Shown here piece by piece: positions 11,245 to 23,101 of a DNA stretch of 64,000 bases. The notes below the pieces were generated by a model. It ran no database searches and was not told where the DNA came from. It saw nothing but the letters and a program-made list of their open reading frames with translations. Source of the DNA: Didymella arachidicola (lineage: Eukaryota > Ascomycota > Dothideomycetes > Pleosporales > Didymellaceae); the NCBI GenBank assembly GCA_016630955.3, contig CM049985.1, forward strand, positions 3,100,001 through 3,164,000, read 5' to 3'. Each line of letters opens with the position of its first letter. Within the stretch, counting starts at the first letter, position 1. A program made the position numbers and the translations under genes.

Positions 11245-12524
11245 GGCGATGCAGTGCTACTGTAGGTACAAGGAGCAGGCGACTGCGCTGGAAATTGCGA
11301 TAGGGATGGATGGTTTTCCTCAGGCTGGGTCGCGCATCGGTTTTATTCACAGTAGCCCAAGTCCCAAGCTCTTGCGAACCCTTCCTTGTGTTCCTCGGGA
11401 GTCCTGCCGGTGCGGCGTACGGAGTTAACGTTAGTCACAGAAACCCTGGCGCAGCCAAGAATAGAAGAACGTGACTTCGCGATTGGTTGCTCAGGTACGC
11501 TCTGCACATCACTCGTCCCGATTTGGGCACTGGGAACGCGATGGCGACTGGTTGTGTAGTCGTGCTCAGTAGCGCCGCGTGTCATGCATAACAAAGATTT
11601 CGACGGGAGGAGCGGCCAAGACGGAGGTTCCCCGGATTGCATTTTGTCGTGCTTTCCTTGCCCCAGAACGTCAGTAAACTGGAACCCGCACATCCCGTCG
11701 CGTCAGAAGCTGGAGCAACAATGCAGATCCCCATCTGAACGCGTCCTTGGGTGGGGTAAGTGTCGTAACGTCTGTCGCGAGACTGTGCAGACTCTATGTG
11801 CAGCAGGCTGCTTGCAGCGAAGGTAAGAGCGCGGGCTGTTGCGCAAGAAAAGGACCTTTTTTTTTTCGAAAGTTCTATCTGTTCTAGACTGATCGGCCAT
11901 GACTCCAACGTCGTTACCATAGCACGGAAGGGTATGGCTACGACGCTATGATCAACCTCATCGCTCCTCGCCCAGGACCCTCATTCCACTTCCACGGTTA
12001 ATTTGGTATTTACCACAGTAGGTGCGCTCATACCAACGTCACGAGCGCTGGAAAGCTTTGCCAACTCACTTTCTGACCGTCTTTTGGGCAAGACCCCTGA
12101 GAGAGGAATCTGGAACCTGGAATCCGTAAAGCGAGGTGGACGTATCGCGGCATAAGAACTGCAGCATCCATCTTACGTTTTCCTCGCGAAGCATGGATAA
12201 CCAATTGATCGAAGAATTAGAGCGACCGAGGGGTCCGTTCACGTGGTGGATTCTGTGTCTCCACCAGTCGTGATTTTAAAGGAGCTTCATGAGCCATTCA
12301 GTCTTCGTCAAGAAGTACACGTGTCGCCTCAACAGTACGACGTGTAATCTGAATGTCGACGCTCAAATTCGATTTTCTTGGACCTACTGCAATGGCCTTC
12401 GGCATTCTCTTCAGTAAACAGTGACTGGTTCTACAAGGCTATCAAAACGTCCTATTCAAAGTTGGGATCCATATCCAATATACACACGCAGACCGGCTCG
12501 CAGTGTGTAGACGCGACAGACTGC
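11245..12524. other. intergenic, no gene supported
   Basis: 1.3 kb holding the likely divergent-side promoter of the PRM10-like gene and the 3' side of the lyase gene. Includes a T10 run near 11859. Open frames here are short and featureless. Confidence 0.5.
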
Positions 12525-13214
12525 TCACAGGCTCACTGGTTGGGCATCTTCTGGCTTCGCCGAGTAACTGATCCTCCCAGCCGGTAGAAAGAACAGTGCA
12601 ATCAGCGCACCGCCCCGAACCTGTGGATAACTGTGATATCGTTAGCATTTCGGTGCGCTTGGTCTTTGCACGAGATGACCCACTGATGTGTCCCCGCTCC
12701 TGGGGACGTCCATCCAGCACCCTGCCAACCCTGCATGCCTTTCAGCTCCGCAGTCTTGTCGATTTGCACGACGCAATTAATTTCGCCGTATGGATGAGAA
12801 CGATATTGGCCAGAGAGGACTTCCTCTGACTCCATGTAAACTGTGGTAATCGAGAAGTAACGTGTCTCTTCCCGGGGCAGCGCAATCTTCGAACGCCGGT
12901 AGTGCCGCCCGTCTATGTCGATATTTGCAGCCCATCCCTCCTCTACACCTTTGCGAGTGAGGCTGCAGAGATCTTCATAGGTGGAGTTTCCGGGACCATA
13001 GTGAGCGTTCAGGTACTTTTCGAGGTCCTTACCTGGGGTTCTGGAGGCCTTTAGTAGACGCTGTGCATTACACGGTTGATGCATACAGATTTTCCACCTC
13101 CGCAAAGAAATCCTGACAACGCTCCAGCAATTTCTGTGCTGTAGGATTGGTTGTAGCATCAACTTCGGCGCCTGCTGAGTAGCTCTGGGCCTGCGTTTCC
13201 GTCGCGGTCGCCAT
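12525..13214 (-). CDS. 4-hydroxylaminobenzoate lyase-like protein
   Basis: Exons 13214-13074, 13027-12684 and 12630-12525; introns of 46 and 53 nt. The product is 196 aa. It matches the small family (formerly DUF4863) that includes bacterial PnbB, which turns 4-hydroxylaminobenzoate into protocatechuate and ammonia in nitrobenzoate breakdown. Visible landmarks are YLNAHYGPGNSTYEDL, KGVEEGWAANIDIDGRHYRR, ETRYFSITTVYME, HPYGEINCVV and GWQGAGWTSP. The second splice restores the family's HHYPQVRGGALIALFFLP ending, which confirms it. The first intron has a less usual GTGTAA donor; its acceptor after GTAAG is the only one that keeps frame. No signal peptide, so cytosolic. The fungal substrate is not known; detoxification of an aromatic hydroxylamine is a fair guess. 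Confidence 0.85.
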
Positions 13215-14302
13215 ATCCAGCTCCTTGAAACCCTACAGACGAGGATGGTGATGAGCAGAGCGAGCAGGGGCCCAGTCCTAAGAAACGTATGTGACCATCA
13301 CTAGTCACTCATGATGTGTAGTCGCAGCCGTCGGAGCTAGACTTACCCCGCATCGTCACTGCTGCCGGCAAGCAGGCTCGGAAACCCCTCGATGAACGCC
13401 GATGTGTAAATCAGCATCAATTCTTATCATGTGTTGCTGGGAGAGTGGGCTACATCTTGTACAGCCTTTCGTATGGATTAACAACAAGTCTCGGTGGCAG
13501 AATTATCGGCAAGTTTGTTGCGCCCTGCGTAGCCGAAGCATTCTGGCATCCTCCCAAGACACGGATCCGCCATGGTTGGACGTAAGCTGCTACAGATTTC
13601 TATATGGTACATGTTCAAGGTTTGTCTACAAGGCCATCCGATGAAATAATTGCACCAGTAAAGTCGTGATTGCTCTCGAGACGACAAGAGCAGCCAAAAG
13701 ATCATCATACGCCAGGGACTCGTATTCCTGTCAATGGATCATTGCAATTGCCTAATATGCTGATTCGAGCATCGGAAAAGCACCAGACGAATTGGAGTAG
13801 CGAGCCTTAGTAGGATACTGTCCATGAACGCAACTCAGGCGCCTCCTTTAAGAAAACTAGAGCCTGTGGAAAGAAAAGAATAGCAGGGCCCGAGCTGGGT
13901 TGTCGAAGACTCTTAGACATTCAGTCAAGGCGAGATCCATATCGCATAGTTTGTGCAGGAATCACGATTCTGTGCAAACCACGATACGCACGAGTCGACC
14001 AGGGTCTTGGGATATGATCAATATCGTCGGCATATCGACTTGAAGCCCACCAAGGACACTCGCCATACTGTAAGCAGCAATGCATGATATAATTGTTGAG
14101 GTCGCAGCCTTCGATACGAAAGTTTGCACATATTTTCCGGCTCTTTCCGTTCTCTCTTTGTGGTTGACAAGGAGACGGCGGCCGCTAGCGCGTGTCGGTT
14201 GCCTTACCCCGGTAGCATTTCGGAGCGGCCTCAGCTATATGTACTGAAGAACAACCTCAAGCTTTGTAAGACCATCGTTATCCACCTTTTTGATTGTTCA
14301 AC
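13215..14302. other. intergenic between divergent genes, nothing recognised
   Basis: 1.1 kb separating the divergently transcribed lyase-like and F-box genes. No coding signal; it should hold both promoters. Confidence 0.5.
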
Positions 14303-16378
14303 ATGGACAACCGATACTCCCAGTACGCTCAACCAGCATGCTCCATTCAAGACCTGTCTTCTGAGCTCCTCTTCATGATATTGGACCACCTCCCTCCTCC
14401 AACGCAATTCGACCTTGCTGGCACTTGCAAACGACTTGCAATGGCCTCTCGAGGTGTACTTGAGCACCACCAGGAATCTCATACGAAGTATCGCGCGGCA
14501 TCTGATCTGGATCCATCCACTGTTCCTTTGCTATTGCGCAGTGCATTCGGGCAAGGGAATCCTATTCCCGCTTGGCACGTGCAATCCTTCGAAGTCTGGA
14601 AAGATCGAAAAACATGGTCTGACTGGCAGCCATTCGATCTTCACGCACCTCTGATCCCCATACCAGACAGTAAGCCTTACCATCTCCGAGTGTCAAGAGA
14701 CGACGTACGACGCTACCTGTACTGGTTCGAGGACCAACTGGGTGAGGAACTCGGATTTGAGCTCATCGAGAAACTTCTTGCGCAGGTCGAGAGCGGCCAC
14801 GATGGCTTGCTAAAAGCTTTGCTCTTTGCGAGGCTTGAACGTCTGAGGGACGTGAAATTTGTCACCCGCTCACAGGAAGCTGGCTCTTGTCTTACCTCTA
14901 TGAGAGCCCTCATAGCAGAGTGCATCAAAAAGAAAGTGTCTGACGATAAGAAGCAAGAGGAAGCAAACGAAAAGCCATGCAGCTGTGACGGCTGCACAGC
15001 AGAAAGAGCCAATGACAGCCAAGATGCTGAGATACAAGCCACCAAGTCTCATTGGGATCTTATCCTGAACCATACCGAGAAGCGTGCGCTGCACTCGCAG
15101 TCTCCTTGTCCGCCGTGGCCCGTCGGATTTCTCAACATACGCAAAGTGGCCGTGGGAGTGACTTCCGGAACCTGGATGGATGACAACCGCGATGGCAATG
15201 ACGTAGAGCCTTGTACCTTCCTGTTTTCTCACCTCCTTCGACTGCCTTCGCTTCATAGCATCTACTTCAGTAAACTGCACGGAGCTATGGAGTACTATGA
15301 AGAGAACTTAGACCCGGAGGAGGAAGAATGCGATTACGATATTTTGCCGGCAAGAAGCTCGTCTGTTGAGCATATCTTCTTGCACGGCTGCAGCGGCTTT
15401 TTGTGCGAATACCAAGAGGACCTGTGGGCCGGCCCACGACAGCTCTCGACTATGTCAATCCGAGCTGATAGATCTGAAGAGTTTAATTATTCCACGAGTG
15501 CGGCTTCTGCACTTGCTTGTACCCAAAAGCACAGCATCGAAAGCCTGATGTGGTACGGCTATACTGGTGGCAGGCCTCGCAATATCGTAGGCGATCACTG
15601 CGCGATTCTTGATAACGAGGAATTCGAACGCTGCAGAAGCCTATCGACCCTGAAGCAAATATCAGTCTGTACGAGAGACATTGAGCTTTGCATGGATCGT
15701 GCCTACAGAGTCAAGCGGGACAAGGTCAAAGATGATCAGAATCGTGATGACCATGATGATCAGGGCTACATTTTCGATGAGGAAGACTCTGAAAGCTTCA
15801 TGATACGATACGTAGCAGCCTTGTTTCCGCGCACACTGGAGACATTAGTACTGTGGGATCGGCCATGGGACGAGAATTCCGAACATATCGAAGATTGGCT
15901 CGTCAAGATGATCAAATGCGGTAGATACAAAAATCTCAAAGCCATTTTTTTGGAGGCTACAGAGAAGCCGTTCGAAGGATGTAGCCCAAAGATCGAAGAG
16001 ACATGGCTCCAAGAGGTGGTCAAAGCTGGTAAGGACTCTGGCGTGGACGTATACACGTTCTCAAACCAAGAAGGAATGCGACACTCAGTTGCATTTACGG
16101 AAGCGCCAGACGAGTACGACCTCGTGTCTGGGATTCATGCTGGAGTCCGACCTAATGACTGGGTGTTCGATCCTTACTTGGGTCGCAAAATCCCTCCGCT
16201 CGACAAAGCTGAGCAATATGCGGCATTCTGGGAGCAATTACGGGCGGGTCGCGAAGCATACCTGGCGGCCCAAAACTTGGAGTATCCCCCTAGAGAGGAT
16301 GTGGAGATGGAAGGAGTAGCTACGCTTCCAGGCCTTGATCCTGCGTTGTTTTTGTCATTATACGGTTCTTCTAGGTGA
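14303..16378 (+). CDS. F-box domain protein
   Basis: Single exon, 691 aa, from the ATG at 14303 (context TTCAACATGG). Residues 14-55 form an F-box: SIQDLSSELLFMILDHLPPP then an LAGTCKRLAMAS helix. F-box proteins link substrates to the SCF ubiquitin ligase through Skp1. The rest is a long, mostly acidic region typical of fungal orphan F-box proteins, with irregular leucine-rich stretches (LPSLHSIYFSKL, LSTLKQISVCTRDIEL, FPRTLETLVLWDRPW, YKNLKAIFLEAT) that may form leucine-rich repeats for substrate binding. A cysteine pair CSCDGC lies near residue 230. The natural target is unknown. The frame is open throughout with steady codon use, so it is intact. Confidence 0.85.
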   Translation: MDNRYSQYAQPACSIQDLSSELLFMILDHLPPPTQFDLAGTCKRLAMASRGVLEHHQESHTKYRAASDLDPSTVPLLLRSAFGQGNPIPAWHVQSFEVWKDRKTWSDWQPFDLHAPLIPIPDSKPYHLRVSRDDVRRYLYWFEDQLGEELGFELIEKLLAQVESGHDGLLKALLFARLERLRDVKFVTRSQEAGSCLTSMRALIAECIKKKVSDDKKQEEANEKPCSCDGCTAERANDSQDAEIQATKSHWDLILNHTEKRALHSQSPCPPWPVGFLNIRKVAVGVTSGTWMDDNRDGNDVEPCTFLFSHLLRLPSLHSIYFSKLHGAMEYYEENLDPEEEECDYDILPARSSSVEHIFLHGCSGFLCEYQEDLWAGPRQLSTMSIRADRSEEFNYSTSAASALACTQKHSIESLMWYGYTGGRPRNIVGDHCAILDNEEFERCRSLSTLKQISVCTRDIELCMDRAYRVKRDKVKDDQNRDDHDDQGYIFDEEDSESFMIRYVAALFPRTLETLVLWDRPWDENSEHIEDWLVKMIKCGRYKNLKAIFLEATEKPFEGCSPKIEETWLQEVVKAGKDSGVDVYTFSNQEGMRHSVAFTEAPDEYDLVSGIHAGVRPNDWVFDPYLGRKIPPLDKAEQYAAFWEQLRAGREAYLAAQNLEYPPREDVEMEGVATLPGLDPALFLSLYGSSR

Positions 16379-16574
16379 AAGTGGTAATCGAAAAGAAACG
16401 ATCAGATAATTCGTCAAAGCAAAAGACCATGCTTAAGATGACATTTTGCGCGTGCCAGCTACTGTCTCAAAGACTCATGGCCGTTGCCAAGGTGTATTGG
16501 GCTATCGCACAATGGACTACAGCGTAAGAATTCGAAATGTTCTGCACAAGATGTATTGAGATCTTGTCGATTTA

Positions 16575-18645
16575 CTACCATAAAGTCACCTCTTCGAAAT
16601 CTTTCGCGCCCTTACTCTGAACTGCCTCACCTCTCATCACACCGTATACATAGGCCTGGCCAATAATTTTGAACATGCCGTTATTGTAAGGACGAAGAAT
16701 GACAGGCATCTTTGATCCCATTGGAATCCATATCTCATCTAATCCATCCATGATTGGCGGTCCTAGTCCGAGGCGACCGTTGTGCGTAATGAACATCACC
16801 CTGTCGTCAGCTTCTCTTCTGACATCGAGTGCAAAGTAGCCAGCACACTCATCTTCCTCTGGAGAAAATGTCGTAGTATTCGATTGTTCTTGACGGCGAT
16901 AAAAAGCATGAAAACTGCGAATATGGCGCTCAGGGAATTTATCTGTTGGGTCGGAAGGCATGTTCCAGGCCGACGTCAGTCCAGCTGTCATCGTCGAAGC
17001 AAACGCAAGCACAAACGGCTCTTCATAAGGATACTTGAGAGAGCTTGGAATGGGTATGGCGTTCGGTCTCCGCAAGATAGGTGCATCGCTCAATAGGAGT
17101 GCCATTAGGTCGAGAGCCTCCCCCAGGTGGTCTTGCACCGGCACGCGACGAACACAGCGAATAGAGTCCAGGCGAAGGGCTTTCAATGCCAGCCGATCCG
17201 CCAACCCTCTTTTGCCGGACGAGCTAAGCTTAAAAGAGGGGCCCGAGTGAGAGCCTGAGGCAGCGAAGTAAATTTCGGAGCCGGCAAAAGTCGTTCGGTC
17301 ATAAAGATCCCACCGCGGCATCCAAGAAGGATATGCTGCTGTGATGGTGGCTTCGTTATGCCCCACGTGTGACAGGACGTTAGGCCCAAAGCCAACCTTT
17401 GCTATGGCAGCAACTGCGATCTCATGGTACAGATCCAAATGTGAGTTCGAACTTCGACCTGTGTAATCCGGAGTGACGAGTGTTGGTCGTTTCTCGTAAA
17501 AGTTCCGAGGATACCAATGGTAAGGGTCAATATCGAGCATTTGCTGCTTGAAGGCGGAAGGATGACCGAGAAACGCGTATACGGTATCCCTAGGGTCTGT
17601 ACAATTAAGGCCTCGAGCTCGGGCAAGGATGTCGAAAAACGTCTCAGCATCCTTGGGGTCAGAGCCAAGTTCTAAGCGCGTGTTACCCCAGCAGGAGCTC
17701 CAATAGTCCTGCCCGAGATGAAGCATTTGCAAGTTCAAGTTGAAGGGCTTGGTCAGACTCATCTTTGAACGATTCAGTAGTGACGTAAAATCTTTAAGTT
17801 CAGATCTTGTGAAGGACTCATCCCCACAGTGGAAGACGGCGTCCCTAGCCAGTCCCAGCTCCTGTACAACCCAAACACGCTCGAACCAAACCCGGTTCAG
17901 CAGACGGTGTATGGCCGTCCATTCCGTCTCTGCGACACTTTCAGGCTCGTCGAATCTGATGTTGACGTAGGCTTTGTAATCTTCCGCAGTGGTTCCGCTG
18001 GCAGCTAAGTGTATAGTGGACAGCCGTTTGATGACCTCGATCGCGTGGCGTGCACGATGTTTCTCTTCCTTATCGTCATCCGGACCGAGCCAAATACGCA
18101 CGCGGCGTGCTTTCCAGTAGACCAGACCCATCAGCTTTACCTGCTCTGCTCGCTCCCTAAGGTCTTCTTGATTGATGCAGAGTGCGTCTGCCCACAAAAC
18201 TTTAACAAGTTTTGGATGACGGAGTGCCTCTAACGCATCTGCTAGGTTTCTCGTGACGTGAGTTTGCATGCCGTCGCCTAGAAGAGATCAGTTGGTCTTC
18301 ATTGTGTTGCCTAGTGTGTTGTGTACAAATAATCTGCGCCGTGTTTTGCACATTGCCCCATACGTATGAGATGGCTTCGTATCTTTCAAAGCCTTCGATG
18401 GCTGCATCAGCGCCAATATCATCATAAGCAAGGAGGTCAACTGCATGCAATGTGCAAACAATAACGTCTCTCTTGCAGCCTGGCTGTAGCCTCAGAAGTC
18501 TTATCTCGCTGGCTTGCAACGGGGTATACGCGGGGTGAGAGTTCCGTTGCTTGGAACGACGAAAAGGCGGCTTCGTGAAATGCATGCACTTCTTTATATC
18601 CGTGCGCGCGTTGGACGATATTCGAGGAATTATAGAAGGGAGCAT
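16575..18645 (-). CDS. heterokaryon incompatibility (HET) domain protein 1
   Basis: Exons 18645-18327 and 18277-16575, with a 49-nt intron (GTACAC donor, CTTCTAG acceptor). The product is 673 aa. The splice joins YEAISYVWGN and the segment ending IIC to DGMQTHVTRNLADALEAL, which is the normal order in a HET domain (PF06985), and is followed by VLWADALCINQEDLRERAEQ, LMGLVYWKARRVRIWLG and VWFERVWVVQELGLAR. The long C-terminal part has the usual DPRDTVYAFLG and PDYTGR motifs and no extra domain I recognise. HET proteins act in self/non-self recognition and can trigger cell death on hyphal fusion; most paralogues have no proven role. An alternative start is the ATG at 18585. It lies tail to tail with the F-box gene, only about 200 bases apart. 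Confidence 0.9.
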
Positions 18646-19417
18646 CGCTTATGATAGACAACTACAGACGTGAGATCTGAGTGCGAGGGAATCTCGAGGC
18701 TGCGAGCCTAAAGGCAGTGGCATGATATTGTTTGCTGCACATGATAGCATTGGAGTGGATCGTCCCACCTTGCAGATGCTGGCGAAGGAAAGACTGCTGT
18801 CCGTTGGGCGCTTACGGGGAAGCAGGCCATAGGCACGTATCACCACGGGCATTTTATGGAGTGCGAGTAAGACCTTACTGAAATCCTGGGCTGACATACA
18901 TGCCCGGGCTCTTTCATTTCGAGGAAAGGCTGTGATCCCAGTTGTTGATCGTGCATACTACTTCGTAGAACCACCTCTCAACATTCGCGGTTTCGCGCCG
19001 GGATTCGCAGCAGCGCGTATCGCTTCTGACGCGTGGAGCGCGTTGATTGACTCGCTCAATGATCAAAATGTATAACAGATTGTCTATAGCAATAACCGTC
19101 GCAACACCTGTGCCGCGAGTCCTGAGGATGAGGGTTAGGAGGCGATGGTATTCGTAGCGGCGATCACAAATGAACCCTGAATCTACCAGTCCTATTTAGG
19201 CAAAGCTAAATCCAAGTCGGAAATCGCGTTCCGAGTACTCTCAGCGCGGCAGCCTCGCATTCTGTACGCTTCTCTACCTTTCTTGGGTCTGACAAACTCC
19301 TGAACATATATTTTGCCTGCGGTGTTCTTGCTGAATAACTGCACAGCATACTGTACAATTCATCCCCGAATTACGACAAACGACAGGACACCTGCACTCG
19401 CGTGCCTCGTAGAGAAG
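18646..19417. other. intergenic between divergent genes, nothing recognised
   Basis: 770 bases between the divergently transcribed HET and AN1 zinc-finger genes. No coding signal. Confidence 0.5.
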
Positions 19418-20397
19418 ATGGCAACTGGCGACGTGGAGAGTATTGGGAGACACTGCGAGCTGGAGTCTTGTGGGCAACTAGACTTCCTACCGTTTCCCTG
19501 CGCCAGCTGCAAAAAGTGCGTAAACACCAGCAATCTCATGCGCCCCGGACTAACAGCAATAGGAACTATTGCCTTGACCATCGATCGAGATATGCGCATA
19601 AGTGCCCTGACGATGACAGGTCTGCCAGAGAAGCTCAGAAAGACAGACCAGCGGAGCCTAGTAACAGCAGTACGCCAGTTGGCACACCGTTCGCTGGGCG
19701 ATCGAACATTCTATACCGCGAAGGCCCATGTTCGAAGCCAACCTGCAAGACCCTCATCGATACTACTCGCGACCAGGGCGTAACCTGCGACCGCTGCAGG
19801 CGCCGCTACTGCATCGCACACCGCCACGAAGAGCAGCACGATTGCCGTACCCTCAAACCTGTGGGCATACAGCCGCCTACTGTACAACAACGCACACAAT
19901 CGGCGCTTTCAAAGCTGAAAATATGGGCGGAGAATAAGCGCAAGGAAGATGAAAAGAGGCGAGCCGGGTCCAAGAAGTCTGGGTTCCTCGGTCTCGGCAA
20001 GAGCTCGAATTCGAGCGCGGCGGTCTCAGCACAGGTTGAGCTGAATGCGCTCAAGCGGGCAGCAAAGGGCGATGCCAAGGTGCCGCAAGAGAAGAGGATA
20101 TACTTGCACGTCGAAGCATCAAGCGACACAACAAGAGCCAAGTACCCAACCGGGAAGTTCTTCTACAGCAAGGACATCAGCGTGGGACGGGTCTTGGACA
20201 TGGCAGCGAAAGCGTTGATGGTTGAGAACGTCAACAACCGCAGCGAGAAGGAGGAGGACAAGCTGCGAGTTTTCCACGTTGAGGGTGGGCGTCTGCTCAA
20301 GTTCAGCGAGAAGATCGGCGAGGCCACTCAAAATGGCAATATGATCGTTCTGTTAAGAGGCGTTGGTGATGGGGAGCCAGATCTTATCGACCTGTGA
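19418..20397 (+). CDS. CUZ1: CUZ1/ZFAND1-type AN1 zinc-finger protein
   Basis: Exons 19418-19515 and 19563-20397, one 47-nt intron with an ACTAAC branch point. The product is 310 aa. The splice rebuilds the first AN1 finger: HCELESCGQLDFLPFPCASC joined to KKNYCLDHRSRYAHKCP. A second AN1-like finger follows (CSKPTC, CDRCRRRYCIAHRH). After a charged, coiled middle (LSKLKIWAENKRKEDEKRR) the last 100 residues look like a ubiquitin-like fold. This two-finger plus UBL layout is that of yeast Cuz1 and human ZFAND1, which link Cdc48/p97 and the proteasome, notably under arsenite stress. Expected location is cytosol and stress granules. Single copy and ordinary in composition; probably housekeeping. 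Confidence 0.87.
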
Positions 20398-23101
20398 GAG
20401 TTGAAGGCATACGGTGGCGAGCATAGAGAAAGGCGCAAGAGGACGGTGATGTTTTCAGAGAAGATGATACCCCTGTTGTAACGACCCAGGATAGTATTTC
20501 GCAGCACATCAAGTTGATCATTGCAGTACGTCTCTGACCCACATGTGTGCAAGCAGGTTCCTCTCGTTTGCCCCCATTGCCATCGTGAGTCCCCAAACTG
20601 AATGGCAGGTGCTGTCCACAGCACACAAAGGCGCTTGGCATGACACCAACGACTATTTTTGCACGAGCTTCCAAGTCAACTCACTCACTTGCAACTGGAG
20701 ACTGTCAGTATGAATTAGCCCATAGATAAAACTGCGACAACTAGGGCAAAAGGTCGAATGCGTGCGCTTTGCCAGTGCGTCGAGCAGACGCCACCACGAG
20801 ACGCATCTTACGATAGCTAAAAGGTTACTCTTAGATTCTGCGCAAGAGCTAGTCCTACTTTAAGAGTCCAGCCTGCGGTGACGCCGAGCACTTCGAAAGT
20901 CAATATCTGCAGCTTCAAGAACCGTAAGAGACTCCGCCGAATGTTTGTCTTAACAACGCCCAATACACCAAACCCAAAAGCTCGCGGACTCCAGGTCATT
21001 TCTGTCAAACAGCTCTTCCGAAAACGTCGAATATCTCTCAAAGGAGACATCACAATTTACGCACGCCAGTACGCCTCGCTCAGCGGACCAGATACCTCCA
21101 TTCTAGTCTCTGCGCTCGCTTCGGTCTATCCTCTCTTCGATCGACTCGACGCTTACTCATACTCAACTACGGCAGGGTGGCGTGAATGTGACGTCGGTAT
21201 GGTATATGTGACTCGACGTATTGTCAGCCAGGTGCCACTCGTCCGGGGCGAGATTTCGCTAGATGCCCATGCAGCATGCTCATGAGCCCAGGGCCTGATT
21301 ACAGCATTGCAGGCTGTGAATTTTCTTTCCCCAACCGATGCTTGCTAAGTTGTTGACTCCATCGGGGAAAGTCAGATACTGGTCACCGCTCTCGTGTTTG
21401 CAGTCATAATTGCTGCATCGACGTTAGCCCTTACTCCGACGTGAGCGAAATAAAGGATACGCACTCGAAGAACCGGCAGAACCAGAAGTCATCTCTGTTC
21501 AGTACAGAGACAACGTCATGGCCACCAACTAGGACTGACTGTACTCGTCCGTCGATTCTGCATGCAGTGAGCCACGCGCTTCCACAACGACATTCATGAA
21601 GGCCTCACAGGTTGTTATCGAGCGACAAACACTGATTATTGTATGCATCCACAGAGACCTCGGAGAAGAAGGCAGGCGCGGCAAATAGTTGGACTTTGAT
21701 TCGATTATCTGCAATCATATCACTGCCTATCGCGACGTTTGCGCAGGCCAGGACCGATGAGATGACGGTGAGAGGTGAGCTGCGCATTGTAGCGCGCGCA
21801 TTCGGGGTGAGGCGCAATCGCAGGGTGGTCTTTGGGGAACTCGGCGGTGGGTGGACGTCGGTGAGGTTGGCCTGAGGTGAACGAAACGGAACAAGGGAGA
21901 ACTGGTGACGCTCAGCCAGTGGGTCGTCGTGTGCGCCCATTGGCCTACAGGCCCTGCACCGCCTCCATGCCCAACCGTAGCCGGCTTAGGGCCAACGTCG
22001 CTCGTGTGAGTGAGAGGGGAAAGCAAGATAAAACAACGAAGGCATGGGTGGGACTTTGAGGTTTGTTTGTTGACGAGAGGTTAATGCTGTCGTGAGAATG
22101 ACATTTCTGGGATACGTTCCGTGGTCAAATGTGGCAGCATGGATGCTCCAGGCTTGTCCGTGTTCCCCAGAACCGAAGCCGTCTATCGAGCATGTACGCA
22201 CGCTGACGTAAACTCAAGTGATTGGGAAGTGACGAACATTCAGAACAAATGTTTGACGTGCGCTTCCAGTCTCATTGTTATCGTCTGACAGCTCTTCTTC
22301 GGTTGACCTGCTTTCTGGCGTTGCTCCAAGCGCCGCTGCGCGAATGGATCGGTGACGCGTACCCTCGACTGAGTCGTGCTGGCGGCACGCACACAGCCCT
22401 CGGCGCCTGCCGCAACACCGGCCCCGCGGCTCTACTGCAGCCTCCTTACTCCTGAATCCTCTGGTCAGTAAAGTCGCTGCGCGGCAGCCCCAGGAGACAT
22501 CGAATTATTCAAGACTCAAGGTTTTGCGTGTGAGCAAACAACGATATGTTTGCAAGGGCGTCAAGTGAAGCGAGGAGCGCCAGTTTGATCACCGCAGATC
22601 GCACCCCTGAGGCCTGCAAAAGTCCTCGTGGAAATTAAATGAGCTCGGTAGGCGCCGACAAGGGTTGGGCGCAACATCAAGTTCAACGTCTGCTAAAGTC
22701 TGCTTGCTCAAGGACAACCTTGCTTGCGCGGAAGCCAGGTTGCAGATTCTAAAATTCGTCTGACAGGCAAGGCAGCCCTGGACGTCCCAACGACTCCATG
22801 GACTCCACACTCATTTGCGGGTCACCAGAGCGACGACAGGTAAGCAAGACAGTCACATGTCAATTATCACGGTATGAGACAGGTGTCTTGATGCTCAGAA
22901 GAGCAATGCCATTTCTATACGTAGCTGGTATCTCAATATCTACACCTGAAGTCGTAACGGGTCATGAAGTGGTATCCGCCAAAGAAGAGAAAAAGAAGAA
23001 TCGAAGATGTACTCCAAAGGTTTTCCAGTATCCAGTCATCCCAATGCGCCAAAACCTTTTTTGTCCGTGGAAATGCAATACTAAGCTGCCAAGGAGCTCA
23101 C
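20398..23101. other. intergenic, no gene supported
   Basis: 2.7 kb. An open frame of 135 codons at 20878-21285 (+) is basic and lacks any known domain, and shorter frames lie on both strands. I see no gene I can support. Confidence 0.5.

Noticed and set aside
20878..21285. 135-codon plus-strand frame between the AN1 and AA9 genes
   Set aside because: Basic, without a recognised domain or upstream promoter signal; likely chance.
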